Positions 1 to 12,092 are shown, counted from the stretch's first letter. The stretch: DNA of 64,000 nucleotides from Zhengitettix transpicula (GCA_037074705.1 CM073590.1:137473600-137537599); one strand, 5' to 3'. The notes: generated by a model from the sequence alone, not told the origin. Numbers and translations are program-made.

Positions 1-411
1 TGGAGTTGCAAGGATGGTAAGTATTAAAGTCAAATTTTCGAGGGTCGAAGCTCCCTTCCTCAGGATAGTAGGACTGGACATGTTGGGGTCGGCCAGTACA
101 ATTTTCAGTACCGTAAGTTTGTATCATTTCTACAGCCGTTGCATATAATGAAGCAAATTCTAGTCAGAGGGGACTGTTATATAAATTTCTTAGTAGATAA
201 TACCTCAAAACAGCAGTTACAAACATTAACAATTACATTTGATTAATTTTTCTACACAATTTCAATTTGATGAGGCACGACGATAGTTAATACATTTTTA
301 AAAATTCTCATTTCCCAAAGTACAGCATCAAAGCAGTTGACAATGATCCATCCCAACATTTTGTTCAAGTATCATTGTAAAATATACATCACAAAACAAA
401 ATATTTGAATT
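1..411. other. AT-rich sequence, nothing recognised
   Basis: Intergenic AT-rich DNA. I see no coding exon, RNA gene or clear repeat before the foldback element that starts near 412. Confidence 0.4.
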
Positions 412-691
412 ATCATTTTTCAAATGAAAAATGTATGTCTGATTGAAAATAATTAATAAAAATTAAAGCCAATTCAGACAAAATAAGTGATAATATAAAT
501 ACCACACATTTCTGGAATCCTTGTCCCTTTCACCTGGCGCGAAGAAGACCTTCGAGTGATGCAGCCGCACTTGTCAGTTGACAAAACTCTTCTTTGCATC
601 TCATGAAAGGGGCAAGGATTCCAGAAATGTTGTGTGGTATTGATATTATCACTTATTTTGTCTGAATTGGCTAGCTTTCTTATTAATTAAA
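412..691. mobile_element. foldback MITE, copy 1
   Basis: Two arms form a long imperfect palindrome. The tight core is 468-671. The left arm carries AATTCAGACAAAATAAGTG and the right arm carries its reverse complement near 650-668. The arms also share a block reading TTTCTGGAATCCTTG, with its reverse complement on the right side. Similarity continues outward to about 448 and 691. The interior (about 540-600) has no coding capacity. Related copies or halves occur near 5041, 13280, 21560, 21687, 54460 and 63945, so this is an interspersed non-autonomous family. Its autonomous parent is not identified. Confidence 0.8.
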
Positions 692-1118
692 CATAACTTT
701 GTTACTACTTACTAGAATCTTGGCAGATAATATAAAACATGTGACAGTGATCATGATAAAACTGTTCCTCAGTTTCACTGTTGTCAGTAATCATTTTAAT
801 CTATGACAAAGTTATTTACAATAATATATCAAAGACTTAAAAATATTTTTTAACTGACTCATAGATTGATTTCAGAAAGTAATATTTAAAGGAAAATATA
901 ATTTTTTACTTTTCTTGTATCATATTAGAATCACTAACCCCAAAACAGTATCCACTGGGTATGTTCTGTGCACTCATAAAATTATTGTGTTGATAAATGT
1001 ATTGTTACAAAAATTGTAGTGCTGTGACATTACTGAAACCTTCAATTATAAAAAAGGGGCAACACTAAGTTTTTTATTCTGATCAATAATGTTCTGGGTC
1101 CATTATATAACTAAATAT
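692..1118. other. AT-rich sequence, nothing recognised
   Basis: AT-rich spacer between a foldback MITE and an LTR element. No gene or repeat was recognised. Confidence 0.4.
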
Positions 1119-1122
1119 GTAT

Positions 1123-1462
1123 TGTAACATGATTGTTGCGAGGTACGGTCGAGGGCCCTTGCCGGGGGAGACTGCAGTGTGTATGCACGTGCAGGAAAGG
1201 CGATGTTGTTTTAGGCGCCGGCCAAGGGGACAAATGTAGGGTCAGTTCCAAGCTGGGCTCGACCAAGGATGGACGTGCTACCACTAAATACAAAGTTTGA
1301 TAAACCACGCCTTGAAGTTAACTTATGTGTCATGTTCGATTAAAATAAAATTAAAGAAGTATTAAAAAGTTGTTTTGGTGATTTTCTCCCAAAAATTACC
1401 TGGCGCCCAAACAGTATGAATAATCAACGGAAAAACGCAAGAAGGGTAGCGGAGCGGCTACA
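1123..1462 (+). repeat. 5' LTR
   Basis: It matches the repeat at 3621-3960 in length, with only a few substitutions. It has TG...CA ends and contains a TGGCGCCCAAACAG motif at 1401-1414, about 50 bases before its end. Confidence 0.9.
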
Positions 1463-1754
1463 TTATGGCGAGCCAACGCGGGTCTGAACGGTAATTAGAT
1501 GGAGCACGCGGGAGCAGGGAGCAGAATTGGAGAACGAGTTTGTTGAGTACACGTGGGATCGAAGTTCTGGAGCACACGAGGACGAGATCTGATACGTGAG
1601 GAAAAAATAAAAAAAAAACTTGGTTCTTCGTCGTCGGAAGAAAGTGAGTGAAAGTGTTTGTGAAGTGCTGCAATAAGTGAACAGAAAAAAAACAGGTTGG
1701 TGACAATCTAATTAAGTTTTTGGTGTTGTGGGATCATTTATAGTTCTAATAACA

Positions 1755-2667
1755 ATGGCAGAACGAAATAATGAGGCATGTGTGGGATATGTGGGATAAA
1801 TGCTTAAAATTATTAAATGTAAATCTTGAGTTATTAAACGGATGTGTTGATGTAGTAAGTGGAATAAGTAGAAAGTTTGATGTAATAAATGAAAGAATGG
1901 ATGTATTAATTGATGGAAAGGTTGACAAGGTAGAGGAAGATGTAATTGTAAAATGTGATTTCAGAGATAAGGTTAAGGTTGAGGGTGCGAAGCCGGAAGT
2001 TGAAGAAAATATTTTGCAGGATCAAATAGTGATTCAAAATGGAAAATGGGAGGAAGGGAATAATAAATTAAGTGTAGGAGGTAAAGAGAATTTGGTTCAG
2101 AAACAGCTGATTAACGATAGTGAATTGCATAAACTTGCTAATAATTTAAAAGAGAAAACGGTAGAAAATGGGGAAATTGTGAAACCCATTAATGAGGGAA
2201 AAAGTAGTGGATGTAGATCAAAGAACATCTCACAAAATGTAACGAAAGGTAAAATTACAAGAAATAAATCCAAGTGTGTAAACGTTAAGGAGGAGTATTA
2301 TAGATTAAGACCGAAAAAGAAAATTTTTGTGTGTAAAGAAGGTTTGATTTTTATCACTCCACACAGAAAAAAGATGTGTAAGCTTGAGGAATGTATGAAT
2401 AAAGGAAGTAATAATTGGTATGGTGTGGCTGACAGGAGAGTGAAAAATGTCATTCAAACACCTGTCAATTTGGGTTGTACAAATAACCGAAAACTAAATG
2501 TATATGATGAGTATTTGAGAAATGTATGGAAGGATATAAAAATAGATAAAGACTGTGAAATGTGGACGTTGCAAAGAAAGTGTAACTATTTGGTGAAATA
2601 TTTTTGTGTGGGAATTCCCTGGAAGCCTTTTTTTTTTTTTTTTTTTTTAGGGCAACAGGCTACATGA
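1755..2667 (+). pseudogene. Gag-position ORF of the LTR element, interrupted
   Basis: The open frame from 1771 encodes a lysine- and glutamate-rich protein of about 285 residues before it runs into the poly-T of a nested retroposon. A better-placed ATG at 1755 lies in another frame that stops after 14 codons, beside an imperfect duplication (GTGGGATATGTGGGATA). A small frameshift near the start is therefore likely. After the nested insertion the same frame resumes at about 3181 and stops near 3252. The protein is basic in its second half. No capsid signature, zinc knuckle or enzyme motif was recognised, and a Gag-like role is inferred only from position. Confidence 0.45.
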
Positions 2668-3177
2668 GGGTGATCCACATTGGGCAACTCCCCTTTAATA
2701 GCATAGGAAGGGATTAGAAAGGGGGGATGCGGAAGGGTAGAGGAAGGTAGCCAAGGGTTAACTAGGGCCCCCGGGCTATGGTTTAAGGATCCTACCCGGC
2801 ATTCGCCTAAAGAAATGCAGGGAAAACCCTAGAAAAACCTGCATCGGGTAGGTCGGGCATTGGGTACTTGTCCCACGCCCTTCCGATAGCGGGAGAGGAG
2901 TTTGCTGTGGGGACGCAGCTTACCCCTCGCCATGCCTTGGCCTGTTTAGGAGGCAGCTGGCCGACTATTCCAATAGGAATAGCGGACAACTCTTGCCGTA
3001 TGCCCAAGGTCTGCGACCCCGGAACATACACCTCTCAAAACTAACCGAGGTGCCTCGGCATGTGGGAACCTTAGTTCAAAAAAACCAGAGAGATGTGAGA
3101 GCATCCCCAAAGGTAGCCCCCGCCAGAGCTCTCTGGGAAGGTTCACCTGCGAGAAATCCTCTCGCAGGCTTACTTAC
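2628..3177 (-). mobile_element. GC-rich poly(A) retroposon, copy A (nested)
   Basis: A minus-strand copy of a GC-rich repeat of about 550 bp. Its poly(A) tail appears as poly-T at 2628-2648. It is flanked by a target-site duplication, TCCCTGGAAGCC at 2616-2627 and TCCCTTGGAAGCC at 3178-3190. The tail and the 12-13-bp duplication are hallmarks of target-primed reverse transcription. The 5' end carries a small hairpin (CCTGCGAGAGGA...CTCGCAGG). Short ORFs inside are not conserved between copies. SINE or truncated LINE 3' end are both possible. Confidence 0.85.
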
Positions 3178-3620
3178 TCCCTTGGAAGCCAGGAGAAGGC
3201 AACAGTTATTATAATTTGGTTCCATTCCTTCAGAGAGAAAATTTGTAAATTTTATTGTTAATTTATAAGTAAACAAATATTGTGTATGATCCATGTGTCT
3301 AACTCTTGTAAAAATTGTATTGGTGGAAGACGCTAATTAGGTTGTAGGTTAAGATTATGGTAAATGTGTGTTGGTTTTAAAAAAGTATTGATCAAACAGA
3401 TGATTCATAGAAACTTTGTAATTTTGTCATTTAAACATGAAAAGAAGGTATTGTACAAGTGAAAAGTATTTGTAAAACTTGTGTATTTGTATTAATTGGT
3501 TATCAGGGCGTGGTCGAGTGGTTGTTGATGTTAGTATTAAGTGAAAAAAAAATGAAAATGTGGCTGTATTTTATGGATATCTACGGTCAGCCAATTTTTT
3601 GTTCTTTGAAGGGGGGATAA

Positions 3621-3960
3621 TGTAACATGATTGTTGCGAGGTACGGTCGAGGACCTTTGGCGGGGGAGACTGCAGAGTGTATGCACGTGCAGGAAAGGCC
3701 ATGTTGTTTTAGGCGCCGGCCAAGGGGACAAATGTAGGTTCAGTTTCAAGCTGGACTCGACCAAGGATGGACGTGCTACCACTAAATACAAAGTTTGATA
3801 AACCACGCCTTGAAGTTAACTTATGTTTCATGTTCGATTAAAATAAAATTAATGAAGTATTAAAAAGTTGTTTTGGTGATTTTCTCCCAAAAATTACCTG
3901 GCGCCCAAACAGTATGAATAATCAACGGAAAAACGCAAGAAGGGTAGCGGAGCGGCTACA
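3621..3960 (+). repeat. 3' LTR
   Basis: The partner of 1123-1462. A polypurine run precedes it and the GTAT duplication follows. The few differences from the 5' LTR (for example the GGACCTTTGGCGGG segment) indicate a moderately old insertion. Confidence 0.9.
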
Positions 3961-5040
3961 GTATATATAAGGATAATGTGATCTTGGCAAATTAATCAAA
4001 CAATTTGATGGGAAAGAGAGATATAATACATCAATTATGTCAGAGGTTTCCATGAAATATTTAATAGTCATAGTGGATGTAATACTTCAGAAAAATATTT
4101 ATTGATTACCTTTAAATCACAAGATCACATCCTTAAGAATAAGATAACCTGAATATTTTGGGCGTTTATTTTAATCCACAAGTTCTGAAGGCCATGGTTA
4201 CATTTACACTGACTGTATTTGGTATTAATTGTAACAATGGTTGTAATATGTGAGAAATGAAGTGTACATCTCGGTATATAAACTATGTAATTTGTGCACA
4301 ATCAGTAATTACAAGCTTTAGAATAGAAATAATTCATAAAAATGAATTCATAAGACCAACAAGAATAAAGGAGGTTTCTTATTAGAAATGGGGATGCTAA
4401 ATTTAAATAATTCAACAGAAGAAATAAATAAATAAAAAGAAAGGACTCAAACAAATTACTATTTCGTAAAATGGGCAAAATTCATGGCGTTTTCATGAGA
4501 CTCATAACGTTATTAAAACAATAAAAAATGGTGTCGTATATGTGTACATATACGTGCGGCAGAAATCTCAATTGTTTTCGTCGCAGTCGGAAACACACGA
4601 TTTTCTTAAGCCATTAGAATTAAAAAAACTTGGTTTTTCGCTAATGGCCACAACATATACAAGTTGAAAAAAATACCCGGACCTTTTCCTGGCGAATGCT
4701 TTTTTTTCAACATAGTTACTGGGCTACCACTGCAATTCACAAAATATTTTCATACTAATTTCATAAACAAAGGAAGCCAATATATAAATAAATTGCAAAT
4801 AAAATTGAAGGCAAACAATAATTGCACGAGACGCAGACAATTAACAATATTAAATTTCAAAGCTCTAAGGCTGAGAAGACTGTCCACGACAATGTATGTC
4901 CCTTTTAATAGCAACAATGGTACGTCACAATTTAAATGCCGTGCTAAGCGTACCTACAACGACGATTTGCCAACTGATTTTTTTTTTAGTTTTGAAAAGA
5001 GAATATAATACGTCCGTATAAAATATAATAATTAGATGAA
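3961..5040. other. AT-rich sequence, nothing recognised
   Basis: AT-rich intergenic DNA. A 114-codon ORF at 4664-5008 (plus) has no recognisable domain and low-complexity ends. I do not call it a gene. Confidence 0.35.
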
Positions 5041-5365
5041 ATAGCCAAATACAGACAAAATTAAAAGTTGACATAAATACGACACAACGTTTCTGGAAAC
5101 CTTGTTTCTTTCTTCAGGTGCTAAGAAAACTAAAAAACGCAAGAGCCTAGAGCGACACAAGTGAAAAATTCAGTTGACAAAACTCAGAAGATTTCGTCAT
5201 GTGTTTCGAAACAAGACGAAAGCCTGGAGCGACACAACCGCACTTAAAGTAGTCTGTCAACTGGCTCTCATGTTTTTACCAATCACCTGACGAAAGGAAC
5301 AAGAATCCCAGAAACGTTGTGGTATTTATATCAACACTTAATTTTGTCTGTATTTGAGTATTTCA
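5041..5365. mobile_element. foldback MITE, copy 2
   Basis: The left arm (CAGACAAAATTAAAAG, then ACGTTTCTGG) and the right arm (CCAGAAACGTTGTGG, then ATTTTGTCTG) are inverted. The interior differs from copy 1 in length and sequence, although both contain GCGACACAA/ACAACCGCACTT-like pieces. Same family as 412-691. Confidence 0.7.
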
Positions 5366-5867
5366 ACTAATTATGATTTTATGTTTCCATTTCTATGTAT
5401 CTATTATATCTCCATACTGCAGTATTGAGTCGGATTTTTTTGCATCAGTACTTTGTCAGCTTTGTCCATTCCTAATTTCTTTCAGACTACCGCGAACGAC
5501 CGAAGTGATTCGTAGAAAACGACTACCGGAAAATATTACTTTATCTTTACATACGTTCGGTATGTAACGTAAAATAACAAATAATATGACAATAACATGG
5601 TACTCTTTTTTTATGCGGGGGATTTTCGGATCTATACATGGAATATAAAACTACAAATAAAAAGTACGTTCAGTAATAAGTAATCCCAGTGTCGCTGTTC
5701 GTTGCATAAAGTTATGATATTTTTTTTCCAGAACGTTGTGTAGTTGCAAAATAAAGAATCGAAATAGGTCTTTGTTAATTTCTTCTTTAACTGTAGAACT
5801 TTCAATAATCTGTCCTACGCAGATTCGACAAACTATTTACAATCAGATCATTCAGCAAAATGTTAAC
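5366..5867. other. spacer, nothing recognised
   Basis: AT-rich sequence between two mobile elements. No exon or repeat was recognised. Confidence 0.35.
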
Positions 5868-5871
5868 ACTA

Positions 5872-8800
5872 GGGTCATTCCATGCCAAAGTGACCAAATT
5901 TTCAAATAAAATTTTAAGTCACCATCTCCAATCTTGCTGAACTTTTGTGTAGGGACAGATATGCATCTGAGACAATTCTGTGTAAAATTTCACTTTCATA
6001 AGTAGTATAGGGGGGCGCCAGGGCCTCCTGAAAAAAGTCACCTGTGCAATTCAACCCTGCGCGTGAATAGATTGTGAAGTTTGAAGTACTACTGCAGCTA
6101 GCTTTCTGAACAATGCTAACTACAGACAACTTTTTATGCTCTACACGATGGTTGCATTTTCAAAGTTTTAGTTTTATTGCTGTTATATCACAAAAGTTGC
6201 TAAAAAAAACCGTCACGTCAATTTGAGGCCGAATTTTCGGACTTATAACTTTGAAACAAGACGTTCTACAAACTTAAGCTTTGGTAAGATAACTAAACCC
6301 ATTACTTATTTTAAGCTGCCAAAGTATCAGCTTTCAAGTTCACTTTGTTGTCGAGATATGTGTTAGTTAATATGAGGTTCAAATTTTATGTGTCAAATTT
6401 TGTGTATTTTCAAACCGAAATAGCAAAAAAGCATTTGCTACAATCAAGTTATTTTTTTACCATTGAAAATAACAGACTTTTTTCTTTTAGAGTCATCTAA
6501 TTTCATTTTAGAGACTCATCATTTAAGGTCTCCAGCATAAAGGTTACTCATGCGCCACTCTTGCACGTTCTAACAAATTGGCAAGTTCCAAGTACCAGCT
6601 TCCTGAAAAATGGTAACTACAGACAACTTTTTATGCTCTACACGATGGTTGCAGTTCCAAGGTTTAAAAAGTTTTAGTTTTATTGCTGTTATATCACAAA
6701 AGTTGCTCAAAAAAACCGTCACGTCAATTTGAGGCGGATTTTTCGTGCTTATAACTTTGAAACAAGACGTTCTAAAAACTTATGCTTTGGTAAGTTAACT
6801 AAACCCATTACTGATTGTAAGCTATCAAATTATTAGCTTTCAATCTCACTTTGTTGTCAAGATATATGTTAGTTAATATGAGGTTCAAATTTTACACGTC
6901 AAATTTTGTGCATTTTCACACACAAATAGCAAAATAACATTTGCTACAATCAAGTTATTTTTGTTACCATTGGAAAGAGCAGACGTTTTCCTTTTAGAAT
7001 CATCTAATTTCATTTTAGAGACTCATCATTTAAGGCCAGAAAAATTACTTTGAAAATTGCACACATGCCGGTGGCTGTCAGACTCGAGTTAATCTTTTCA
7101 TAAAGCACCACTTCATCATAGGGATCATATTCTGAAGATGGCGATGGAATTGCTGATGCTTCTTTACGGTTTTTCATTTCCTTTCTACATTTTGGGCATA
7201 ATTTTTGGCCAGGCTTCACATATTTCTTCGTTAGCTCCGTTAGGTAATCTGCTATTGACAAGTCAATGGGTTGCAAACCTTTCTTTGGTGCATGGTTTTT
7301 CTTTCCAAAAGGGTTACAACACTTTGACTGCATCAACTTGAAATTCGTTAACAGACTTGATTCGTGATGTAGGTAAATTGTAGATCCTTCATCAAATTTA
7401 AATCCAGATCGTCTACTTAGAAGTTCATGTTCTTCGCTACTAAGCTCACTTATTAATTTTAAGTCAGCTGTGTGATAATAGAATCTTGTATTGTGACACA
7501 CCGAATTTTCACTGTTCTCTATTGTGCATTTAGGTGGGTTCTCTTCGGTTTCCATGATAAAAGGCACACACGTTCGGTGTTTAGTCAGATACTATTAAAA
7601 AATTATGTAAACGAAGCATAACTTTGTTTTGATGTGGTAGCTGCAAATGACTCATTGTTGATTAGACTTGCCTTTGTTGAAGTGCATTTTATAATTCAAT
7701 TTGTTATTTAAAATGTTACATTAAATATTGAGAAAATTATTGTACAATTACTAAATTGGTTTTAAATTTGGAAGATTGTTTTTTACCTTACTTTGAATAT
7801 AGTTCTTCTTTATCACAAATTTCAATAATGTGTCTAAATATGTATCACAAATTTCAATAATGTGTCGGGAAGATATTTCACAAATTTCAATAATCGTATT
7901 ATAAGTAGGCAAATTGCAGTAAATAAAAGAAATTTTTCAATTCGCATACAAACCAAATACTAGCAAGTAATAATTGTCTAAATAAAATAATAGTATATCG
8001 TAAACTTTATTGAGCAAAGCAAGTGTACGTTAAACTTATAAATAGACCCTAAAATCAAAAGTATGGTAATTTCAGTCTGATTGACTATCAACTTCCTGCA
8101 GATTGTTTGTAGAATCATATATGTATGTCACGACACGTAATTAAATAAATGCAATTTTCAAAGTAATTTTTCTGGCCTTAAATGATGAGTCTCTAAAATG
8201 AAATTCGATGACTCTAAAAGGAAAACGTCTGCTGTTTCCAATGGTAACAAAAAGAGCTTGATTGTAGCAAATGTTTTTTTGCTATTTGTGTGTGAAAATG
8301 CACAAAATTTGACGTGTAAAATTTGAACCTCATATTAACTAACATATATCTTGACAACAAAGTGAGATTGAAAGCTAATAATTTGATAGCTTATAATCAG
8401 TAATGGGCTTAGTTAACTTACCAAAGCATAAGTTTGTAGAACGTCTTGTTTCAAAGTTATAAGCACGAAAAATCCGCCTCTAATTGACGTGACGATTTTT
8501 TTGAGCAACTTTGTGATACAACAGCAATAAAACATAAAACTTTTTAAACCTTGGAACTGCAACCATCGTGTAGAGCATAAAAAGTTGTCTGTAGTTACCA
8601 TTTTTCAGGAAGCTGGTACTTCGAACTTGCCAATTTGTTAGAACGTGCAAGAGTGGCGCATGAGTTACCTTTATGCTGGAGACCTTAAATGATGAGTCTC
8701 TAAAATGAAATTAGATGACTCTAAAAGAAAAAAGTCTGTTCTTTTCAAAGGTAAAAAAAGAACTTGATTGTAGCAAATGCTTTTTTGCTATTTCGGTTTG

Positions 8801-9320
8801 AAAATACACAAAATTTGAACCTCATATTAACTAACGCATATCTCGACAACAAAGTGAACTTGAAAGCTGATACTTTGGCAGCTTAAAATCAGTAATGGGT
8901 TTAGTTACCTTACCAAAGCTTAAGTTTGTAGAACGTCTTGTTTCAAAGTTATAAGCCCGAAAAGTCGGCCTCAAATTGACGTGACGGTTTTTTTGAGCAA
9001 CTTTTGTGATATAACAGCAATAAAACTAAAACTTTGAAAATGCAACCATCGTGTAGAGCATTAAAAGTTGTCTGTAGTTAGCATTTTTCAGGAAGCTAGC
9101 TGCTACAGTTCCACAACAGTAGTTCTTCAAACTTCACAATATATTCACGCGCAGGGTTGAATTGCACAGGTGACTTTTTTCAGGTGGCCCTGGCGCCCCC
9201 TATATACTACTGGTGAATCTTAGATTTTGCACAACATCACTTGAAGATTTAATCAACACTATCACCAAAATCGAAGATGGTACCCAGAACGCGGTTTGGT
9301 CACTTGGCATGGAATGACCC
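5872..9320. mobile_element. large palindromic (foldback) DNA transposon
   Basis: The element begins GGGTCATTCCATGCCAA and ends with its reverse complement. ACTA flanks both ends (5868-5871 and 9321-9324). The inverted arms are very long: about 5872-7060 on the left and 8160-9320 on the right. Each arm holds two tandem diverged units of about 500 bp, each ending in GAGACTCATCATTTAAGG or its complement. The central loop of roughly 1.1 kb contains one ORF (7010-7567, minus). The structure resembles Foldback-type transposons. No known transposase signature is visible. A fragment with the same end (CATGGAATGACCCC) lies near 22897-22912. Confidence 0.8.
7010..7567 (-). CDS. uncharacterised cysteine-motif protein carried by the palindromic element
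   Basis: An intact ORF of 185 codons starts in the loop and runs into the left arm, so its last codons are arm sequence. It contains a CCNPFGKKNH segment followed about 30 residues later by KPGQKLCPKCRKEM, giving a CC...CxxC arrangement that may bind zinc. I recall similar motif-bearing uncharacterised proteins from invertebrate transposable elements, but I cannot assign a function. It could be a remnant of a larger transposase or an accessory DNA-binding protein. A hypothetical host gene is less likely because the reading frame crosses into the repeat arm. Confidence 0.55.
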   Translation of the reverse strand: MPFIMETEENPPKCTIENSENSVCHNTRFYYHTADLKLISELSSEEHELLSRRSGFKFDEGSTIYLHHESSLLTNFKLMQSKCCNPFGKKNHAPKKGLQPIDLSIADYLTELTKKYVKPGQKLCPKCRKEMKNRKEASAIPSPSSEYDPYDEVVLYEKINSSLTATGMCAIFKVIFLALNDESLK

Positions 9321-9501
9321 ACTACTATCATTCGTTGCCGTGGGGGGTCTATGAAGATAGTTGGTTATGATGCGGTGAGGCACTGAAATATTAATACCTC
9401 TTCTGAAATGTAGACATTTACAGTGCTGATACGTTGTTCTATATTAGAAATATTTGCTTAAATACTCGCACAGCATGAATTTAAAATTTGTCTAAACTCA
9501 C

Positions 9502-10187
9502 CCTTTTGAGTCATTTAGTTTAGATGTTGAACTTTTCCTTTTGAGGTCCACATTCAGGAAATTACTGCTTAAAAATGTACCGACGTCTTCCTTTTTCAAA
9601 TGTCGAGTATTCTCTTTATATATTTGTTCAATATTTTTGTACATGACTGCTACCTTCGGGTTTGCCTTAATCGAGTTACCATCGTAATACTTTTGAAGAC
9701 TCGGAAACCTTTCGAGTGGTTCCAAATAAAAAATATTATTTTCAAACTGCAGTTTTCCATACACTCTGTCGTCATCAAGATAGCCTTCTAGGGAACTTGA
9801 ATAAGGCATCGAAATATCATATCCGTACACTAAAGTTACATTCATATCTTTCAATAAATAACGCTGTGATTTACTTTTATAATGTACAGTCACATTTATA
9901 TCAGGCGAAACAACCTCATTCCACTTAAAATCTGAGTAGACACAAAAATTTCGCGTGACATTGCTGATGGGTAAATGAAGTATAGTGCAAAAGTTCACGT
10001 CTACATGTCGACGACTTCTGTCTTTTGGTTTCAAATTTTCTACACGTGTGTTCACTAAAGAAAATGTCTCAAAACTTTTACTACTAAATTCCTTCAACAA
10101 TGACGCCGCAACGAACAATGTTACGTATATATTAAAAAATATTAAAATAACGTAAATTGATAACACAGAAGCATACGATCTCTTCAT
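9502..10187 (-). CDS. ADAM10/ADAM17-like metalloprotease, first coding exon (signal peptide and propeptide)
   Basis: The exon starts at the ATG at 10187 and is open for 228 codons up to a consensus donor (AAAAGG|GTGAGT at 9502/9501). Residues 9-31 form a hydrophobic signal peptide. The region around residues 135-160, with an acidic DDDRVYGKL stretch followed by FYLEPLERF, resembles the ADAM10/17 propeptide pattern (DDD...YNIEPLWRF or GTFYVEPAERY), then a VMYKNIEQIY segment like the conserved VYKSEDI/VIYHEDD. Several N-glycosylation sequons are present. The metalloprotease, disintegrin and transmembrane exons are not in the window. They should lie beyond its left end, or the exon may be orphaned. 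The match is by pattern memory and not alignment. Confidence 0.45.
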
Positions 10188-12062
10188 TGCATGATCATGT
10201 TATGAATACAACTCGTCAGCAATGTCACTGACCAGGTACACCTCACTTTAATTCATGTTGTTCATTTGTTTTAAAGCAATAACATCTCCGTTCCTATACA
10301 GATATTGTTCCGGGATGATCGAACACAAAACCTACGGCTTGCTTGGTACATTTTGAAAAAATACTTTGCAACTATTTTTTTTTTCGTTTAATACTGAAAA
10401 TATTTATCAGTTTAACGTAGTTTCTTCAATGTCTTATTTTATTGTGTGTGTACTTTAATGAGAAAATACACATTAAATAAAGTTATGTAATAGCTAGTCA
10501 GGAAAGCTTAATTACTTTAAGTGGACATTTTTGTAGCCGAATACTAATGTGCAAATACTAGATTTTGAAAACTAATATATAAAGTTTAATTACTGCAGGT
10601 AACCAACATATTGCCACTTGTAATGCAAAATATAAAGTGAATTTTTTGGGAACTGTTAAGACTGGCAACATTGGACTGAGATTCCCTCATCACACAGTAG
10701 GATTAAGCAGACAATCCTAAACATCTTGGATTTTACTTAGACTTCAATTTTACTGCGAATTTTTGAGTACAAAGTCTGTGAAATTAATTCCAAGACCATC
10801 TCACCTGAATTTTCTTCACTCAGTCATTTATCCACATAGCAGTTTCTGAATTACTGCTTTATTTGTTTTGAGATTTATCAGTCAGCAATAATTCTCTCCT
10901 AACCATTGCTACAACTCTTCCAAAACATATACAATGAACCCCCCCCTTCCTAAATCTTTCGTCAAACAAACATTGGTTCTCATTCTCTCACATTTTAAGC
11001 CAAACATTGGTTCTTATTATCTCCCATTTTAAGTTGACAATCCTTGGGTGTAATGCTAGACAAGTTGCCAAACAATTGACTTTTCATACATAATTGTTTA
11101 TGACATTAGATATTACCTCATGTTTACATTTTATGTATAGGTTTATAATATGAAAAATTTATTACATAAATTCATTTTGCTCATAATTTTAATTCTGAGG
11201 TATTATTGCAGTTCAGGGTCAAGGAATTGAGTGGCCCACTCCATACTTCTCAGGTGAACAACCCCCTGTCCTGTCTTTTTGGGAGCTGTCTGTTTTGTCC
11301 CTTCTACTTCGTCTTTTTACAGTTCTCACCCATACTTTGGTGTTAGTGGAAGATGGACTGATGTAGAATATTGTTATTAATTAACATAACTTAAAATATT
11401 TTAATCTGTTCAGAGTATTAATTGTGGCAGTCACTACTTCATCCACCTTCCATTAATTTCTTTTAATTGATCATAAACAATTAAGAAAATCTGTTAAACT
11501 TGGAACTATGGGAGAAAACTAATTAAATACCCTATTAATAATTCTGAATGATTCTTACTGAAAATGGATTATCTTACATGAAAAATTAAAACAATATTTT
11601 GCAGAACAAATTATTGTAGAAAATATATTTTTATATAAGTTGTATTTGAAATATCTAGTAAAACACATGTATATATTATATGATGAATATCTTAAAATAT
11701 AAGTAATAGATATGCATGCAATCGCTGTTGTTAAATTGATCAATGCAGGTGTTATTCAACACTTTGAGGGTTTTATCAAGGCAGATTCTTATAGAAAGTG
11801 TTTTAAAGATTCCAGATTTCAACAGCATGAACTGCAGATGATCAGATTGGAGGAAAGTACTTTCTCAGTAAACTCTGTTCACCTTGTGTTTGTCTGCCAG
11901 TTCTGCAAGCCATCAGTGACTACAGCACACCATGTGATCCTCCTGGCCAGGCATTATTATGATTCTGTGATGAGCGAGATTTTCTTGAACAACTGTTCAA
12001 ATGGTTATAGTTTTCTCTGAAATGTCCACTTTATCTCCCTGAGATAGATTGGTTAAAGTGTA
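10188..12062. other. intergenic, no gene recognised
   Basis: AT-rich DNA between the ADAM-like exon and the p53 3' end. A 102-codon plus-strand ORF (11712-12020) has no recognised domain or splice context. No repeat family was identified. Confidence 0.35.
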
Positions 12063-12092
12063 TTTATTTTAAAATAAAAATGGTATTTTATT
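12063..12092 (-). terminator. polyadenylation signals of the p53 gene
   Basis: Two AATAAA hexamers lie on the minus strand (12092-12087 and 12068-12063), 85-115 bases after the stop codon of the p53 gene. This is a suitable distance for its 3' end. Confidence 0.5.

Larger units (their letters stand above)
1123..3960 (+). mobile_element. LTR retrotransposon, non-autonomous, with nested retroposon
   Basis: Two 340-bp direct repeats (1123-1462 and 3621-3960) begin TGTAACATGATTG and end GAGCGGCTACA, and both are flanked by GTAT as a 4-bp target-site duplication. A polypurine tract (AAGGGGGGATAA) sits directly before the 3' LTR. A primer-binding-like sequence (TGGCGAGCCAACG) starts three bases after the 5' LTR. 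The only long internal ORF is at 1771-2667, with no protease, reverse transcriptase or integrase, so the element must have moved in trans. A GC-rich retroposon interrupts it at 2628-3177. Confidence 0.9.

Noticed and set aside
2807..3294. Several overlapping ORFs on both strands of the GC-rich retroposon
   Set aside because: Similar ORFs reappear in the copies at 18.4-19.8 kb only because the DNA is repeated and stop-poor. Frames are not conserved between copies.
4664..5008. 114-codon plus-strand ORF
   Set aside because: Low-complexity composition and no recognisable motif in AT-rich DNA.
11712..12020. 102-codon plus-strand ORF downstream of p53
   Set aside because: No recognised domain, no splice signals and no repeat support. 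Chance ORF is likely.
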